Shown in pieces: positions 9,957 through 21,170 of a stretch of 64,000 bases of DNA; the stretch's first letter is position 1; each line of letters begins with the position of its first letter. The stretch lies in assembly GCA_036186865.1 (NCBI GenBank), contig AP025040.1, positions 35,352,912 to 35,416,911 of the forward strand, given 5' to 3'. The translations under genes and the position numbers were made by a program. The notes under the pieces were generated by a model. That model saw only the letters and a program-made list of their open reading frames with translations. It searched no databases and was not told the origin of the DNA. The DNA is from Eustoma russellianum (lineage: Eukaryota > Streptophyta > Magnoliopsida > Gentianales > Gentianaceae).

Positions 9957-11960
9957 TACATTATGGGCGGTTTTCCACTCATCCACATTATGGGCGGAAT
10001 TTTGTAGAGCAAAGTACGGCCGACGTCAGTCTATATATTCACACATATATGATTCTCCCACATGGAAAAGAATTTGTAGCATAAATGCGTATATGGAGAT
10101 GCATACCTACACCACTCGCAATATGATACACTGGGCTCCTGATGAAATGGCCAGTTCTCAATTCGCACGGCATATTCGCTCATATCTCCTCATGAAGAAA
10201 CGAAGATAGAGTCACGGTATATTTGGTGGAAAACTGCGCATCCTGGTCAGAAAAGTTTTCTATGGCGGCTTTGGACACGTTCTCTCCCAATGGTAGACAA
10301 TTTTCATGGCTGGCTAACGGCTTACCCATCGCAGTGTGTTTTTTGTCGGCAAAATCACGACCTGCAAGATCATGTGTTTTTGCATTGCTCAGTCATTCGT
10401 CCGCTTTGGGTGGACATGTCAATTACCTTCTCTGGGCCAATGCCCCACTCTGGTACCATAAAAGCTCACTTACTCCGATGGTGGCGCACATCTTCACAAA
10501 CAACAATGTCTGGACAACTCAAATCAATCGTTCCATCTCTTGTAGCTTGGGAAATATGGACAATGTATGTTGCTTGTAGATTTGGCGAGGAACATTTCGA
10601 CTATGATAGATTATGCATACGGATAAAAGAGACGATATATACATGGTGCTGCTCAATAAATGGGAAAAAGTTTGCACAAACAATTCCCCCATTGGTTGCT
10701 CAGCGATTCTCCCCGCCTCTGCGAATAAAAAGGCTATCAATAGTTCGATGGCAATTCCCGCCTTCTAGCAAACTGAAACTTAATGTAGATGCCGCTATAG
10801 GCCAACGAATGTCGGCAGGAGGAGCAATACTTAGATCGGATCAAGGCGTATTTATTTCGGCCATCTGCTTCCCGTTACCTTCATTACGTCTGCTGCGGGC
10901 GGAAATCCATGCAATGACAGTGGCACTAATGTATTACGCACAGAATTACGACACCTTAGTAGTGGAGACGGACTGTCAATCCATGATCACTATGCTTGTT
11001 GAAAATAGACATATCACAGGCTCTTTGGCAGTGGATATCACAAGGGCAACGCAATTCCTTAATCTTAATCACTCAACAATTCAATATTGTCCAAGGGAAG
11101 TAAATTCAGCAGCACATCGATTAGCAAGATACGGATATCATTCAGCCGGCTTGACATTCTATAGCACATCTCAAGAATTACCGTGTGAAGTACGCGGCTT
11201 AATATTCATGGACCATCAGCTGCTGGTTTTCAGAGCTTAATATATGACGGCCAAATTTCTATATTGTTATCTGTGTTACATAACATAGACAACATGGGTG
11301 GTTTCCTTTTCCTACCTTTGTTTATTATATGCGATAGCCTTTGTGCCAATCTTCGATACACTCATGTTTGTTTGTCATTTGCGAATGCGTTTGCTTGGCC
11401 ATGGTGCATAATCACGGGGGATACCATGAGGATCACATCAACAATACACATCGGGGGCAACATTCACTCCCAGAGGCAATCATCGCACTTCGTCGTCTTT
11501 GCTCAACTTAAGCCAAGGCGACTTCGGTATGGTCTGGACCCATAAGCTCATACACTTCTATTTTTATTGTGTTCCTCCTAACTGCCTATTTCCTCCATCC
11601 CAAGGTACATGGTGCATCCGACATAACATCAATTACACATGGTGACTTATCAGATCGAACTCAAGAGATGATTTCTGGCTCATTCGCGATGCATCTCCCA
11701 ACAAGATCTTCTTGCATGTACTCATTCACATATAAGCGAGACGTTATTACCAGTCATATAAATATGTACACTTTTTCCTTTGCCAAGGTTTTATCCACAA
11801 GGGTGGTTTTTACTTGGCAAGGTTTTAATGCGGCATATCATATGTGACTGGAGACACGTCATCATTAGCGATTTTGTTCTATTTATTTTCGTACTCTGAT
11901 GGTTTGTACTATGGTTTCCTCCGCCACAAGTGAGGTTTTTCAATAAAAGCATATATTCTT
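9957..11960 (+). mobile_element. 5'-truncated L1-type LINE inserted in LTR L2
   Basis: Sequence foreign to the LTR lies between LTR-matching flanks (ending CTTCTACA on the left; resuming near the TATCCCTATTTT segment on the right). The left part encodes the end of a LINE RT region (LWAEFCRAKYGRRQ near 9985), followed by a zinc-knuckle and an RNase H. No endonuclease or RT catalytic core is present, consistent with the 5' truncation usual for LINEs. An AATAAA signal sits near 11941. A clear target duplication or poly(A) tail is not visible, partly because the site is AT-rich. Confidence 0.7.
10210..11240 (+). pseudogene. LINE C-terminal zinc knuckle plus RNase H
   Basis: The open frame 10290-11240 (316 codons) is the C-terminal part of a plant L1-type LINE polyprotein. 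Homology starts before the first Met, at WWKTAHPGQKSFLWRLW (about 10214), so the frame is a truncated piece and not a gene start. Residues 16-33 form the CX2CX7HX4C knuckle CVFCRQNHDLQDHVFLHC (zf-RVT type). An RNase H domain spans about residues 160-285, with acidic residues in the expected contexts: NVDAAIG (D167), LRAEIHAM (E205), VETDCQSM (D228) and AAHRLARYG near 276. RNase H of this kind is an established late addition to plant L1 elements and would remove RNA from the hybrid. Two frame changes separate it from the upstream RT remnant, so the copy is dead although this domain is intact. Confidence 0.8.
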
Positions 11961-12071
11961 CTTAATATATATAATATAGATATCCCTATTTTAAAAAAGG
12001 CACAATACATATATATTCTGACGTACTACCGACACGTCACATATATTATAAACGTATGTCGACGTCACACT
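11961..12071 (+). mobile_element. Sirevirus-type LTR L2, middle segment
   Basis: About 110 bases matching the other LTRs (AAAAAAGGCACAATAC through GTCGACGTCAC). The last five bases, ACACT (12067-12071), are the left target duplication of the Tekay composite; the same five occur at 26521-26525. Confidence 0.8.
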
Positions 12072-13072
12072 TGTTGTACCCAACGGAAACCGCTATGTAC
12101 TTAAGACCTCGTATGAAGTGGTTTAATAAAATGTTAGTTTTTCCAAGTGCATTTTATTAAGTTTTATTACTTCTTCTTTAATTACATTTCCTTAAGGTAA
12201 ATATTATAAGAAATAGTATAATACTCCAAGTATGTCTTATGAAGCTTGTGAAATGACAAATATGCCCTCCCAAGATTTTAGAAATTTCGGCTATAGGAGT
12301 CTTAGAGACTCTAGAATACTTCTTCCTCATACAAGCCAACTAGCTTTTAACAGCCTTCTTAAAGTAAGCCTAAAAGCTTACACATGGAATTATGTTAGTC
12401 TTACTAAATGTGTTTTCAAGAGTTTTAAGGAAAAGTTCCCTCCTTTTTCCTTTAAGGCCGCCGGATGCACATCATTGAGGCATCCATGAGATCACTTTTA
12501 ACTTAATGCTTCAACTAATCACTTTATCTGTCTCTTAAAGAAATTTTAAAAAAGGTCTTTATACATGTAGTAAATTATGAGGACGTTCCAATATGAAAAT
12601 TCTCCCCTTTTTTCCTTAGAAACCGACGGATGCAAACAAAGGGAAAATCCATGAGACCACTTTTCTCTTAATATCCTAACTAACTACTTTTATCAAGTTT
12701 TTTCATTAACTACCTTCAAAAGCAAATAAAGAATAAAGAAGCCTAAGAAACCACCATTGCCGCCGGGTGGTATTATACCATGGTTAAGCCAATGAGAACC
12801 TTTATCAACAACCCTAATTACTTTTTCTTAACCCAACCTCAAAAGTAACTGAAGGAGTGTAAATGATTGCAAGACACTAAATGAGCCTCATGATGGTGTT
12901 CCATGCATAAGAAACTCTCTCCTCCTCTTCCTTTTAAGAAACCATTGGCTACCTCCTCTTGGTACTACAAGAAACCATTTTCAAGTGGTCCTAGAAGCTT
13001 TCTTTCCATCCCCAACTCTCAACACTCTCAAGAGTTTACCCCAAGCAAACACTAAAGACTCATTGCACACTT
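12072..13072 (+). mobile_element. Tekay LTR-a, first ~1 kb only
   Basis: The sequence matches the first kilobase of LTR-b and LTR-c, beginning TGTTGTACCCAACGG. The match ends at about 13072 (after CATTGCACACTT). The remaining ~2.8 kb of the LTR, the leader, gag and most of the protease are missing through one deletion that joins the LTR to the end of the protease domain. Confidence 0.85.
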
Positions 13073-13089
13073 TTTAAGTGTCCTAGAAG

Positions 13090-14420
13090 ATTCCAATAAC
13101 TATGAGCGACTTCGACATAATTCTTGGAATGGATTGGCTCTCCAAGAATTGCATGCACATTGATTGTCGCGAAAGACGCGTTACCAATAAGAACACGAAA
13201 CGAGAAGAAGTAACTTTCCATGGAGGCTCGAAATTGAGGAAATTCCCAAAGAATATCTATGTGAATGCGGCCCGTGCCTGTATTACATTGAAGAAAGGAC
13301 ATAAAGTATTCTTAGTTTATGCTTTTAGTGTCGATCAAACGCCATCTGACCTTTCTCAAGTCCCGGTAGTTCAGGATTATCATTTTTTTTTTCAGAGGAG
13401 TTTGCCAGGGCTTCTGCCAGATCGAGAGATCGTGTTTGAAATTAATCTAATTCTAAGAGCTGAGCCAATATCAAAGGCTCCTTACCAAATGGCACCTGCT
13501 GAATTAAAGGAACTGAAGGAGCAGTTGCATGAGCTGTTGGAGAAGAAACTTATTCGTCCAAGCGTCTTGCCTTGGGGTGCTCGCCTGCTATTTGTAAGTA
13601 AAAAGGATTGAAGCATGCGTCTATGCATAGATTATAGAGAGCTCAACAAGATTACAATAAAGAACAAGTACCCGCTGCCTAGGATCGATGATCAGTTTTA
13701 CCAGCTTCGGGTAGAAATTAAAATTTTTATTTCGATACAAGTTCTGTTTTGGGTCCTATCTATAGGTATCTTGGTACAATGGAGCACGAGTTTTCAGTAA
13801 AGTTGATCTTCGTTCCAGATATTTTCAATTGAAGATTAAAGCCGATGATATTCCGAAAACCACGTTCAGGACGCGTTATGGCAATACGAATTCCTTGTGA
13901 TGCCATTCGGATTGACGAATTTCCCTGCGGCATTCATGGACCTTATGAATCGAGTATTTCAAGAGCAATTGGATAAGTTCGTTGTGGTTTTCGTTGATGA
14001 TATCTTGATTTATTCACTGGATGAAGAGTCACATGCTGCCCATTTGAGGATCATTCTTGACATCCTACGGAAGAAGCAGTTGTACGCCAAATTCAGTAAA
14101 TGCAAATTTTGTCTACACAACGTAGCATTCCTCCGCCATAGCATATATGAGGATGGGATATTGGTGGATCCCAAAAAGATTGAAGCTATCACAGAATGTC
14201 CAAGGCCAACGAACGTCATAGAATTGCAAAGCTTTCTTGGTCTTGCTGGCTACTATGGCAAATTCGTTGAAGTGTTTTCCGAGATTGCTATGCCTCTCAC
14301 CCGACAGACACAGAAGAAGACAAAATTCGAATGGACTTCGGACTACAAGAAGAGCTTTGCCGAGTTTGAAAGAGAAGTTGACATCTGCTCTAATTTTGGC
14401 TCAACCTATTCTTGGTGAGA
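13090..14420 (+). pseudogene. Gypsy protease end and reverse transcriptase, broken
   Basis: Ty3/gypsy pol begins mid-protease (MSDFDIILGMDWLS at 13102) and runs into RT: PYQMAPAELKELKEQL, LCIDYRELNKITIKNKYPLPRIDD, MPFGLTNFPAAFMDLMNRVF and the catalytic FVDDILIYS near 13994. The connection region follows (FLGLAGYYGKFVEVFS). A stop at 13609-13611 separates the first two pieces. A 69-base insertion at 13708-13776 interrupts the domain just after PRIDD..YQL, and further frame changes follow near 13870 and 14390. RT would copy the element's RNA into DNA; this copy cannot. Confidence 0.9.
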
Positions 14421-14923
14421 GTTTTGTGGTGTATAGTGATGCCTCGAAAAACAGCCTCGGATGTGTGTTAATGAAGAAAGATCGAGTGATTGCATATGCC
14501 TCTCGTCAGCTAAAGCCATTTGAGCAGAATTATCCAGTCCATGATCTTGAGCTTGCAGCCGTGGTTTTTGCCCTAAAGATATGGAGGCATTATCTATACG
14601 GGGAAAGGTGCAAAATCTTTACGGATCACAAAAGCCTTAAGTACCTTTTCACCCAAAAAGAGTTAAATATGCGCCAACGCTGATGGCTAGAGTTGATAAA
14701 AGATTACGATCTCTCAATCCAGTATCATCCAGGGAAAGCCAATAGAGTTGCCGACGCTTTGAGTCAGAAGACGAGCCATCCACGTCAACCACCTTTGCAG
14801 CGCCATATGGAAGAGTTTGACCTTGAGGTAGTTGATTCCATTGATAATGTACTGGCTAAGTTAGTTTTTATTCCTTCCTTAATCGACAAAATTAAAGAGG
14901 GTCAAGGAAATATGAGGCTTTGA
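14340..14923 (+). pseudogene. Gypsy RNase H, near-complete piece
   Basis: The frame 14237-14683 carries RNase H from about 14370: VVYSDASKNSLGCVL (first catalytic Asp), HDLELAAVVFALKIWRHYL (Glu), FTDHKSLKYLF (second Asp). It continues after a TGA at 14681-14683 into SIQYHPGKANRVADALS (fourth acidic position). The domain is broken only by that stop and by a frameshift from RT upstream. Confidence 0.85.
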
Positions 14924-16298
14924 AGAGGATTAAGGATAAGTTGGAAATGAAGCCATCTGAAGATTTTGAGGTTAGAAATGATGACAGCTTGTGGTTCAGG
15001 GGCCGATTGTGTGTACCCAATGATGATGACATAAAGAATGAAGTCCTTCAGGAAGCTCATAGTTCTCGTCTATCCATTCATCCCGGAGCCAACAAAATGT
15101 ATCAGGATTTAAAGCAGAGATTCTAGTGGCATGGTATGAAGAAACAAATTGCCATATTCGTAGAGAAATGCCTCATTTGCAAGAAAGTGAAAGCAGAGCA
15201 TCAAAGTCCCGCAGGATTATTGTAGCCTCTTGAAGTCCCTGACTGGAAATGGGACCACGTCACTAGGACTTTGTGACTGACCTACCAAGAACAAAGAATG
15301 GACATGATGCTATTTGGGTTGCAGTTGATCGTTTGACGAAGTCCGCCCATTTCATGGCTATGTCAATCAAAACCTCTCTCGAGAAATTGGCTTCCATGTA
15401 TATTGACAAGATTGTATGCTTGCATGGGATACCCATGAGTATAGTTTCTGACTGCGACCCTCGCTTCACATCTAGATTTTGGACAGACTTCCAGAAAGCG
15501 ATGGGCACTGAAATTCAGATGAGTTCAGCATTCCATCCTCAGACTAATTGTCAATCACCATTCAAACACTGGAAGACATGTTACGAGCTTGCATCCTGAT
15601 TTTGGAGGAAGTTGGGACAAAAGCATCAAGTTAGTAGAGTTTTTCTATAATAATAGCTATCACCGATCCATTGGAATTGCCCCTTATGAAGCACTATGTG
15701 GAAGAAAGTGCCGATCTCCACTATATTGGGATCCAATTAGAGACAAGATTTTCGCAGCACCTGACCTAGTGGAGCAAACACGAGAAATGGTGATAATTGT
15801 CAAGCAAAGGTTGAAGGCGGCCCAAGATAGAAGCAAAATTTTGGGCTAACGAAAAATCGTCGCCCATTAGAATTTCAGACAGGTGAGAAAGTGTTCTTAA
15901 AGGTGTCTCCATCGAAGGGCGTGAAAAGATTTGGCATAAAAGGTAAACTGAGTCCAAGATTCGTCGGGCCATATAAAGTACTTGAAAGGATTGGAGAAGT
16001 CGCCTACCGGTTAGCACTACCGATGTTGTTGTCCCAGTTACACAATGTATTTCACGTATCCCAGCTTTTTCGGGTACGTGCATGAGCCCAGTCATGTCAT
16101 CGAGGAGCAGCCATTGGAATTTGAAGCCGATGTGTCTTATGAAGAAGAGCCGGAGAAGATCATTGACCGTAAGGAAAAAGCTCTAAGGAAGCGATCTATT
16201 CCCATGGTTAAGGTGCAATGGAAGCACCACTTGTTGATGAAGACACTTGGGAGACTGAAGAAAGCATGAGGAACTTGTACCCACACCTCTTTGACTAG
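14920..16298 (+). pseudogene. Gypsy integrase with chromodomain-type tail, broken
   Basis: Integrase starts with a His/Cys zinc region (HSSRLSIHPG...CLICKKVKAEH, about 15058-15205) and the catalytic core: DAIWVAVDRLTKSAHF near 15305, VSDCDPRFTSRFW near 15447. The catalytic Glu segment is disrupted at about 15555 by loss of a few bases. The C-terminal part reads GPYKVLERIGEVAYRLALP, then a chromodomain-like end (RKRSIPMVKVQWKHH...; final stop 16296-16298). That tail marks chromoviruses, where it helps target insertion to heterochromatin. At least five frame changes or stops are present, including a one-base loss in the chromodomain at about 16232. Confidence 0.85.
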
Positions 16299-16330
16299 TA
16301 CTCTTAAGTTTCGAGGACGAAACTTGTGAT

Positions 16331-16341
16331 AAAGGAGAGGA
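16331..16341 (+). promoter_or_regulatory. Polypurine tract before LTR-b
   Basis: The purine run AAAGGAGAGGA immediately precedes TGTTGTACC of LTR-b. The equivalent before LTR-c is GGGGGGAGGA at 22699-22708. Confidence 0.75.
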
Positions 16342-19300
16342 TGTTGTACCCAACGGAAACCGCTATGTACTTAAGACTCTTATGAAGTGGTTTAATAAAA
16401 TGTTAGTTCTTCCAAGTGCATTTTATTAAGATTTATTACTTCTTCTTTAATTGCATTTCCTTAAGGTAAATATTATAAGAAATAGTATAATACTCCAAGT
16501 ATGTCTTATGAATCTTGTGAAATGACAAATTTGCCCTCTGAAGATTTTTAGAAATTTCGGCTATAGGAGTCTTAGAGACTCTAGAATACTCCTTCCTCTT
16601 ACAAGCCAACTAGCTTTTAACAGCCTTCTTAAAGTAAGCCTAAAAGCTTACACATGGAATTATGTAGTCTACTAAATGTGTTTCAAGAGTTTTAAGGAAA
16701 AGTTCCCTCCTTTTTCCTTTAAGACCGCCGGATGCACATCATTGAGGCACCCATAAGATCACTTTTAACTTAATGCTTCAACTAATCAATTTCTTTGTCT
16801 CTTAAAGAAATTCTAAAAAAAGATCTTATACATGTAGTAAATTATGAGGTTGTTCCAAGATTGAAGAATTTCCCCCTTTTCCTTAGAAACCGTCGGATGC
16901 AAACAAAGGGAAAATCCATGACAACACTTTTCTCTTAATATCCTAACTAACTACTTTATTCAACTTTTTCATTAACTACCTTCAAAGCAAATAAAGAAGC
17001 CAAAGAAACCCCCCCTTGCCGCGGGGTATTATACCATGGTTAAGCCATGAGAACCTTTATCAACAACCCTAATTACTTTTTCTTGACCCAACCTCAAAAG
17101 TAACTCAAGGAGTAAATGATGCAAGGCACTAAATAAGCCTCATGATGGTGTCCCATGGAAAAGAAAAGTATCTCCTCCTCCTCCTTTAAGAAATCGTCGG
17201 CTACCTCCTCTTGGTACTACAAGAAACGATTTTCAAGTGGTCCTAGAAGCTTCCTTCCATCCCCAACTCTCAAAGCTCTAAATAGTTTACCCCAATCAAA
17301 CCACTAAAGACTCATTGCACACTTAGGCAACTCCCTAATCCTGCCCTACGGCAAGCTTGGCTAAGGGAGTCTCAAGATCACCTTCATCTTCATGCTCTAA
17401 GTTCCATCTAGGTGAGTTACATCCTAGCTTCTAAGATGGATTCCATCTTCTTTAAATTGTAAGGCTCACATTTTTCTTATTTTCCCTTACAAAACCGTGA
17501 CCTCCAAATTGTCACTAGCTGAAGACTCTTCAAGTTACTAAGTGGTGCTAGCATCTTAGTGGGTTGGATCTATTTCAATCCCCATTTGAACTCTATTTTT
17601 TTGATTGGATTTGAACTCTATTTTGGTAAGACAATCTAGCCTCAATCTATCTATTTTATACATTTAAATGTTAGCTAAAATCTACTTTTATTTCCTCTCC
17701 AAAACCGTGTGCTATATGGAGAAGTTGGAGGAAACTTCACTCCATTTCAACCAAGGCTCAAGCTAGGGAAAGTTCTAAGCTCAAAGCAACAAGTATACTC
17801 TAGACAATCTTGACTTATTTGTGAAGTGAATGCTTGAATGACTAGCCATTTCTAAGTTATGAATCTTAGTTGAAGATTCTAAGTACAAAGCATTAGAACT
17901 TAGTTGTTATAAAGAAAAGTGTCGGCATGATTGAATGATTTACTATATGTATGTGCTATGTGCTCAAACTTGAATAGGATATGAGATCTAATATCCATAA
18001 AAAGGGCTGTTTTGGTGATTATTTGAAAGGTGAACTAGTTTTGCTAAGAATAAATTTTATGAGGTGTAAAATGTATGAAAGGTGGCGTGTCCTATGTGTA
18101 AATTGCAAGGCTGTTTGGCGTGGGTTATGGTGTGGATTAAAAAGTATTATGAGACTTGAAATGAGCATGTTAAAATGTGCATTTAGTGGTTAGCAAGCTA
18201 TTTTAGTGAAATAAAGTTAGTTGGGAAATGTTGAATAAGAAAAAGTGATGAAAGGCAGGAATTACTGGAACTGGACAGTTTTGAGAAGCGAATTGTTTTG
18301 CCTGAAAACGAACCTTAGGGCTGTGTAGTTTAGTTAAATTTTGGTATGATGGTAGCCTTATATGTGTAGTAAATTTTTGAGGTGGAATTTTGGTAAAAGG
18401 GCTTGTGGTTTGACCTTACCAAAATATTTAGTAGGAATAGGTCACTGCAGTTCCTGCAAGTACCTAGTCTGAGAAAGATAATTAAATGACCCTCTTAAGC
18501 ATATTGGATTGCCTTGAAATTTTTATGGTATTACCTAAGACATAAATGAATACGTCCATGAAAAAAATTGGCTTGAAATTATTGTTTTAATGGGGTAACA
18601 ATTAAGGTGAATGTCACAGTGCAAAACTGGAAAACAGGGAAGCATGGTGGCGTGTATTGTGAGACCTTGATCTTGTTTAATTGGACTTGTATGTGATGTT
18701 TGAGCCTCTGAATATTGCTCCTTAGTATATTGGCTATGTTTTCCAGGCAATAGTCTTAATTGAATAAGGTTTTATGGCCCATGGAACGAAGATAAGGGCG
18801 GGTACTGCACTGCCGGATTCAGCAATACCCCTTTTCATTAATTTAATGATTTGAGGGTTTTAATCACCTCGAAATGTTACGAAATTTTTATGGCTTGTAG
18901 ATAAGATTCCATTATGCATGTGTGTGGCATAATTTCCTGAAAATAGGCCCTGAATTGGTAAGTTTGAGGCCGTACAAAAAGAGCAATAATGCTGGACTAT
19001 TTTCCAGCTTAAGGGACAAGTCCGTATATGTGTTCTATGACGTATTTAGTCATGAATTGCATGTTGCATATCATGCATTGCATTGTCCATGTTCATACAA
19101 TTTATGAGACTGATTTTATGCCAAAGAAATTTAAGAAAAACTCTTCTGAAGAAAAGATTTTAGTTTTGAAAGAAAGACTCCTATTGGTACCATTAATTCC
19201 TGGCCAACACAACCCGCTCCAGATCTAGGGTTAATTGATCTGATGATGATTATGATCGTCCAGGCCCGGTGATAATAAACCTGAGAATGATGATTATGGC

Positions 19301-20215
19301 CGTCCAGGCCTGGAGATAATAGACCTGAGGATGATGATTTATGACTGTTCAAGTCCGGAGAGAATAGACCTGATGATGATGATTGATTGTATGACCGTGT
19401 TCAAATCCGGAAATAATAGATCTGAAGGGAATGGTATGACCGCCTCAGATCTGGAGATAATAGATTTGAACACTCTCTATTCTTGTTTTATGACGATTAT
19501 TTTTTGAAAGAAAGAATGATCGAGTTAGTTCTCATCTTATCATATTGCATCACATTTGCATATTCATACACATTGCATCTAATTGCTAGTCGGATGCTGG
19601 ATGTACTGTTACTTTGGTTATGATGTTATTATTTTCTGTCAGCTAAGTTATGATCTTATTATCTTTCGTCACATAAGATATGATCTTATTTCCTTTGCGG
19701 CTAATGGATTGAAGGTCAGGTATGTTGAGAATCCAAATTCTTGGGATCTGGTTCTTGTTTATACTTTCCATTTAATGCTTGATTGTTTATGGCGTACTTG
19801 TTGGTGACTTTGTCACTCACCCTCCTATTTTTCCCCTAGAGCCTGCAGGAAACCGGGTGGAGTGGATTGACGATGAGCCTAGAGTTCCATATCCGTAGAC
19901 GTGCGAGTCGATGGCAGCTTAAGGATTTTTCTTATGATGGGTTTAAGTTTTGATGGACTTATGTTGAGAACATTAATTTCGGTTTTCCCTTTTATTTTGT
20001 GAACATGGTTGTAAACTTTAATGTCGGATATTCGGAATGTTTTGTTTAAAAGTTTTTATTCTGCCTAAGTTTTTTCTTACATGACAAGATGAGGGCATGG
20101 AAGTCCCTGAATTTTTTTATGGACTGTGACATGTTATGCATTGACGCCTGGTACTCTTCGTAGCGAAGTACGGCGGGCGCACCGTACATGGGCAGGCCGG
20201 GTGCGGGGTGCTACA
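16342..20215 (+). mobile_element. Tekay LTR-b, full length (3874 bp)
   Basis: A full LTR from TGTTGTACCC to GCTACA, followed by a primer-binding site. It is shared as the 3' LTR of the left pol and the 5' LTR of the right remnant. It contains the two tandem-repeat blocks at about 19238-19470 and 19616-19700. Short ORFs inside occur in parallel in LTR-c and are not genes. Confidence 0.9.
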
Positions 20216-20217
20216 GG

Positions 20218-20229
20218 TGGTATCAGAGC
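20218..20229 (+). promoter_or_regulatory. tRNA-Met primer-binding site
   Basis: TGGTATCAGAGC, complementary to the 3' end of plant initiator tRNA-Met, lies two bases after the LTR-b end. It would prime minus-strand cDNA synthesis. Confidence 0.9.
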
Positions 20230-20530
20230 CCAGGCTCTAAATTCGGGCAGAATATAGAATTAAGTTATGGTTTTAGAAATCTAAGTTTGATCTTAGACCT
20301 AAGTCATGATCTTAGAAGAGTGTCGGCCTTAGACTAGGATGACTTAGACTTGAATTAGGGCCTTAACTTAATGATTAAATCCTAGTCGATGAGATTTTAA
20401 ATGCCTCGGAATTTAATCCGAATCTTATCTTCTCGCATATTCGTTTAAGTTTCCGTTGAATTATGAATTGATTTCTATCACTTATCCTGATATTTCAACT
20501 TTGAATAAATTCCGACGCTTCGTAGTGTAG

Positions 20531-20838
20531 ATGGCTCGACATCGTGGCAGACCCGCTAGAGCCCGACCCGCTGTACAGGAGCCGGCCCCTCTATAGCCTC
20601 AGGAGCCCGTTCCTCCTCCACCTGCTCAGGTCCCTTCGCCACCACCACCACATGATCAGAACCCACCTCCTGCTCAGAATAATCCTCCACCTCAGGGGCC
20701 TTTACCTCTGATGATCCCTGATATCCATGCCTTTCCAGCTTTCTGCCAGATTGTGACGTAGATTGGCCAGGTTATGATGCAACAAAATGCCCCTCCTCAG
20801 CCTCATGAGCCAGTTAGGGATGCACAGTATTATTTTGA
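20531..20838 (+). pseudogene. gag: Gypsy gag N-terminal fragment
   Basis: An ATG at 20531 opens MARHRGRPARARPAVQEPAP, a basic/proline-rich Tekay-type gag start. An in-frame TAG follows after about 22 codons and the proline-rich reading continues beyond it. Sequence switches at about 20838 to RNase H (KDRVIAYASRQLKPFE). The rest of gag, protease and RT are deleted. It is not a host proline-rich protein, given the primer site 300 bases upstream. Confidence 0.8.
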
Positions 20839-21170
20839 GAAAGATCGAGTGATTGCATATGCCTCTCGTCAGCTAAAGCCGTTTGAGTAGAATTATCCAG
20901 TCCATGATCTTGAGCTTGCAGCCGTGGTTTTCGCCATAAAGATATGGAGGCATTATCTATACGGGGAAAGGTGCGAAATCTTTACGAATGACAAAAGCCT
21001 TAAGTACCTTTTCACCAAGAAGGAGTTAAATATGCGCCAATGCCGATGGATAGAGTTGATAAAGGATTACGATCTCTCAATCCAGTATCATCCAGGGAAA
21101 GCCAATAGAGTTGCCGACGCTTTGAGTCGGAAGACAAGCCATCCACGTCAACCACCTTTGCAACGCGATA
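20839..21170 (+). pseudogene. Gypsy RNase H fragment (second copy)
   Basis: The fragment begins inside RNase H, after the first catalytic Asp. HDLELAAVVFAIKIWRHYL is intact, but the second Asp motif reads FTNDKS where the first copy has FTDHKS. SIQYHPGKANRVADALS follows. One stop at 20888-20890 interrupts it. It is closely similar to 14470-14790, so the two internal regions belong to the same family. Confidence 0.85.

Noticed and set aside
13708..13776. Intron within the gypsy RT
   Set aside because: GT and AG occur near the edges, but removing them does not restore the conserved RT frame, and gypsy pol is normally intronless.
20531..20838. Proline-rich host protein
   Set aside because: It lies 300 bases after a primer-binding site, has an in-frame stop, and has the basic start expected of Tekay gag.
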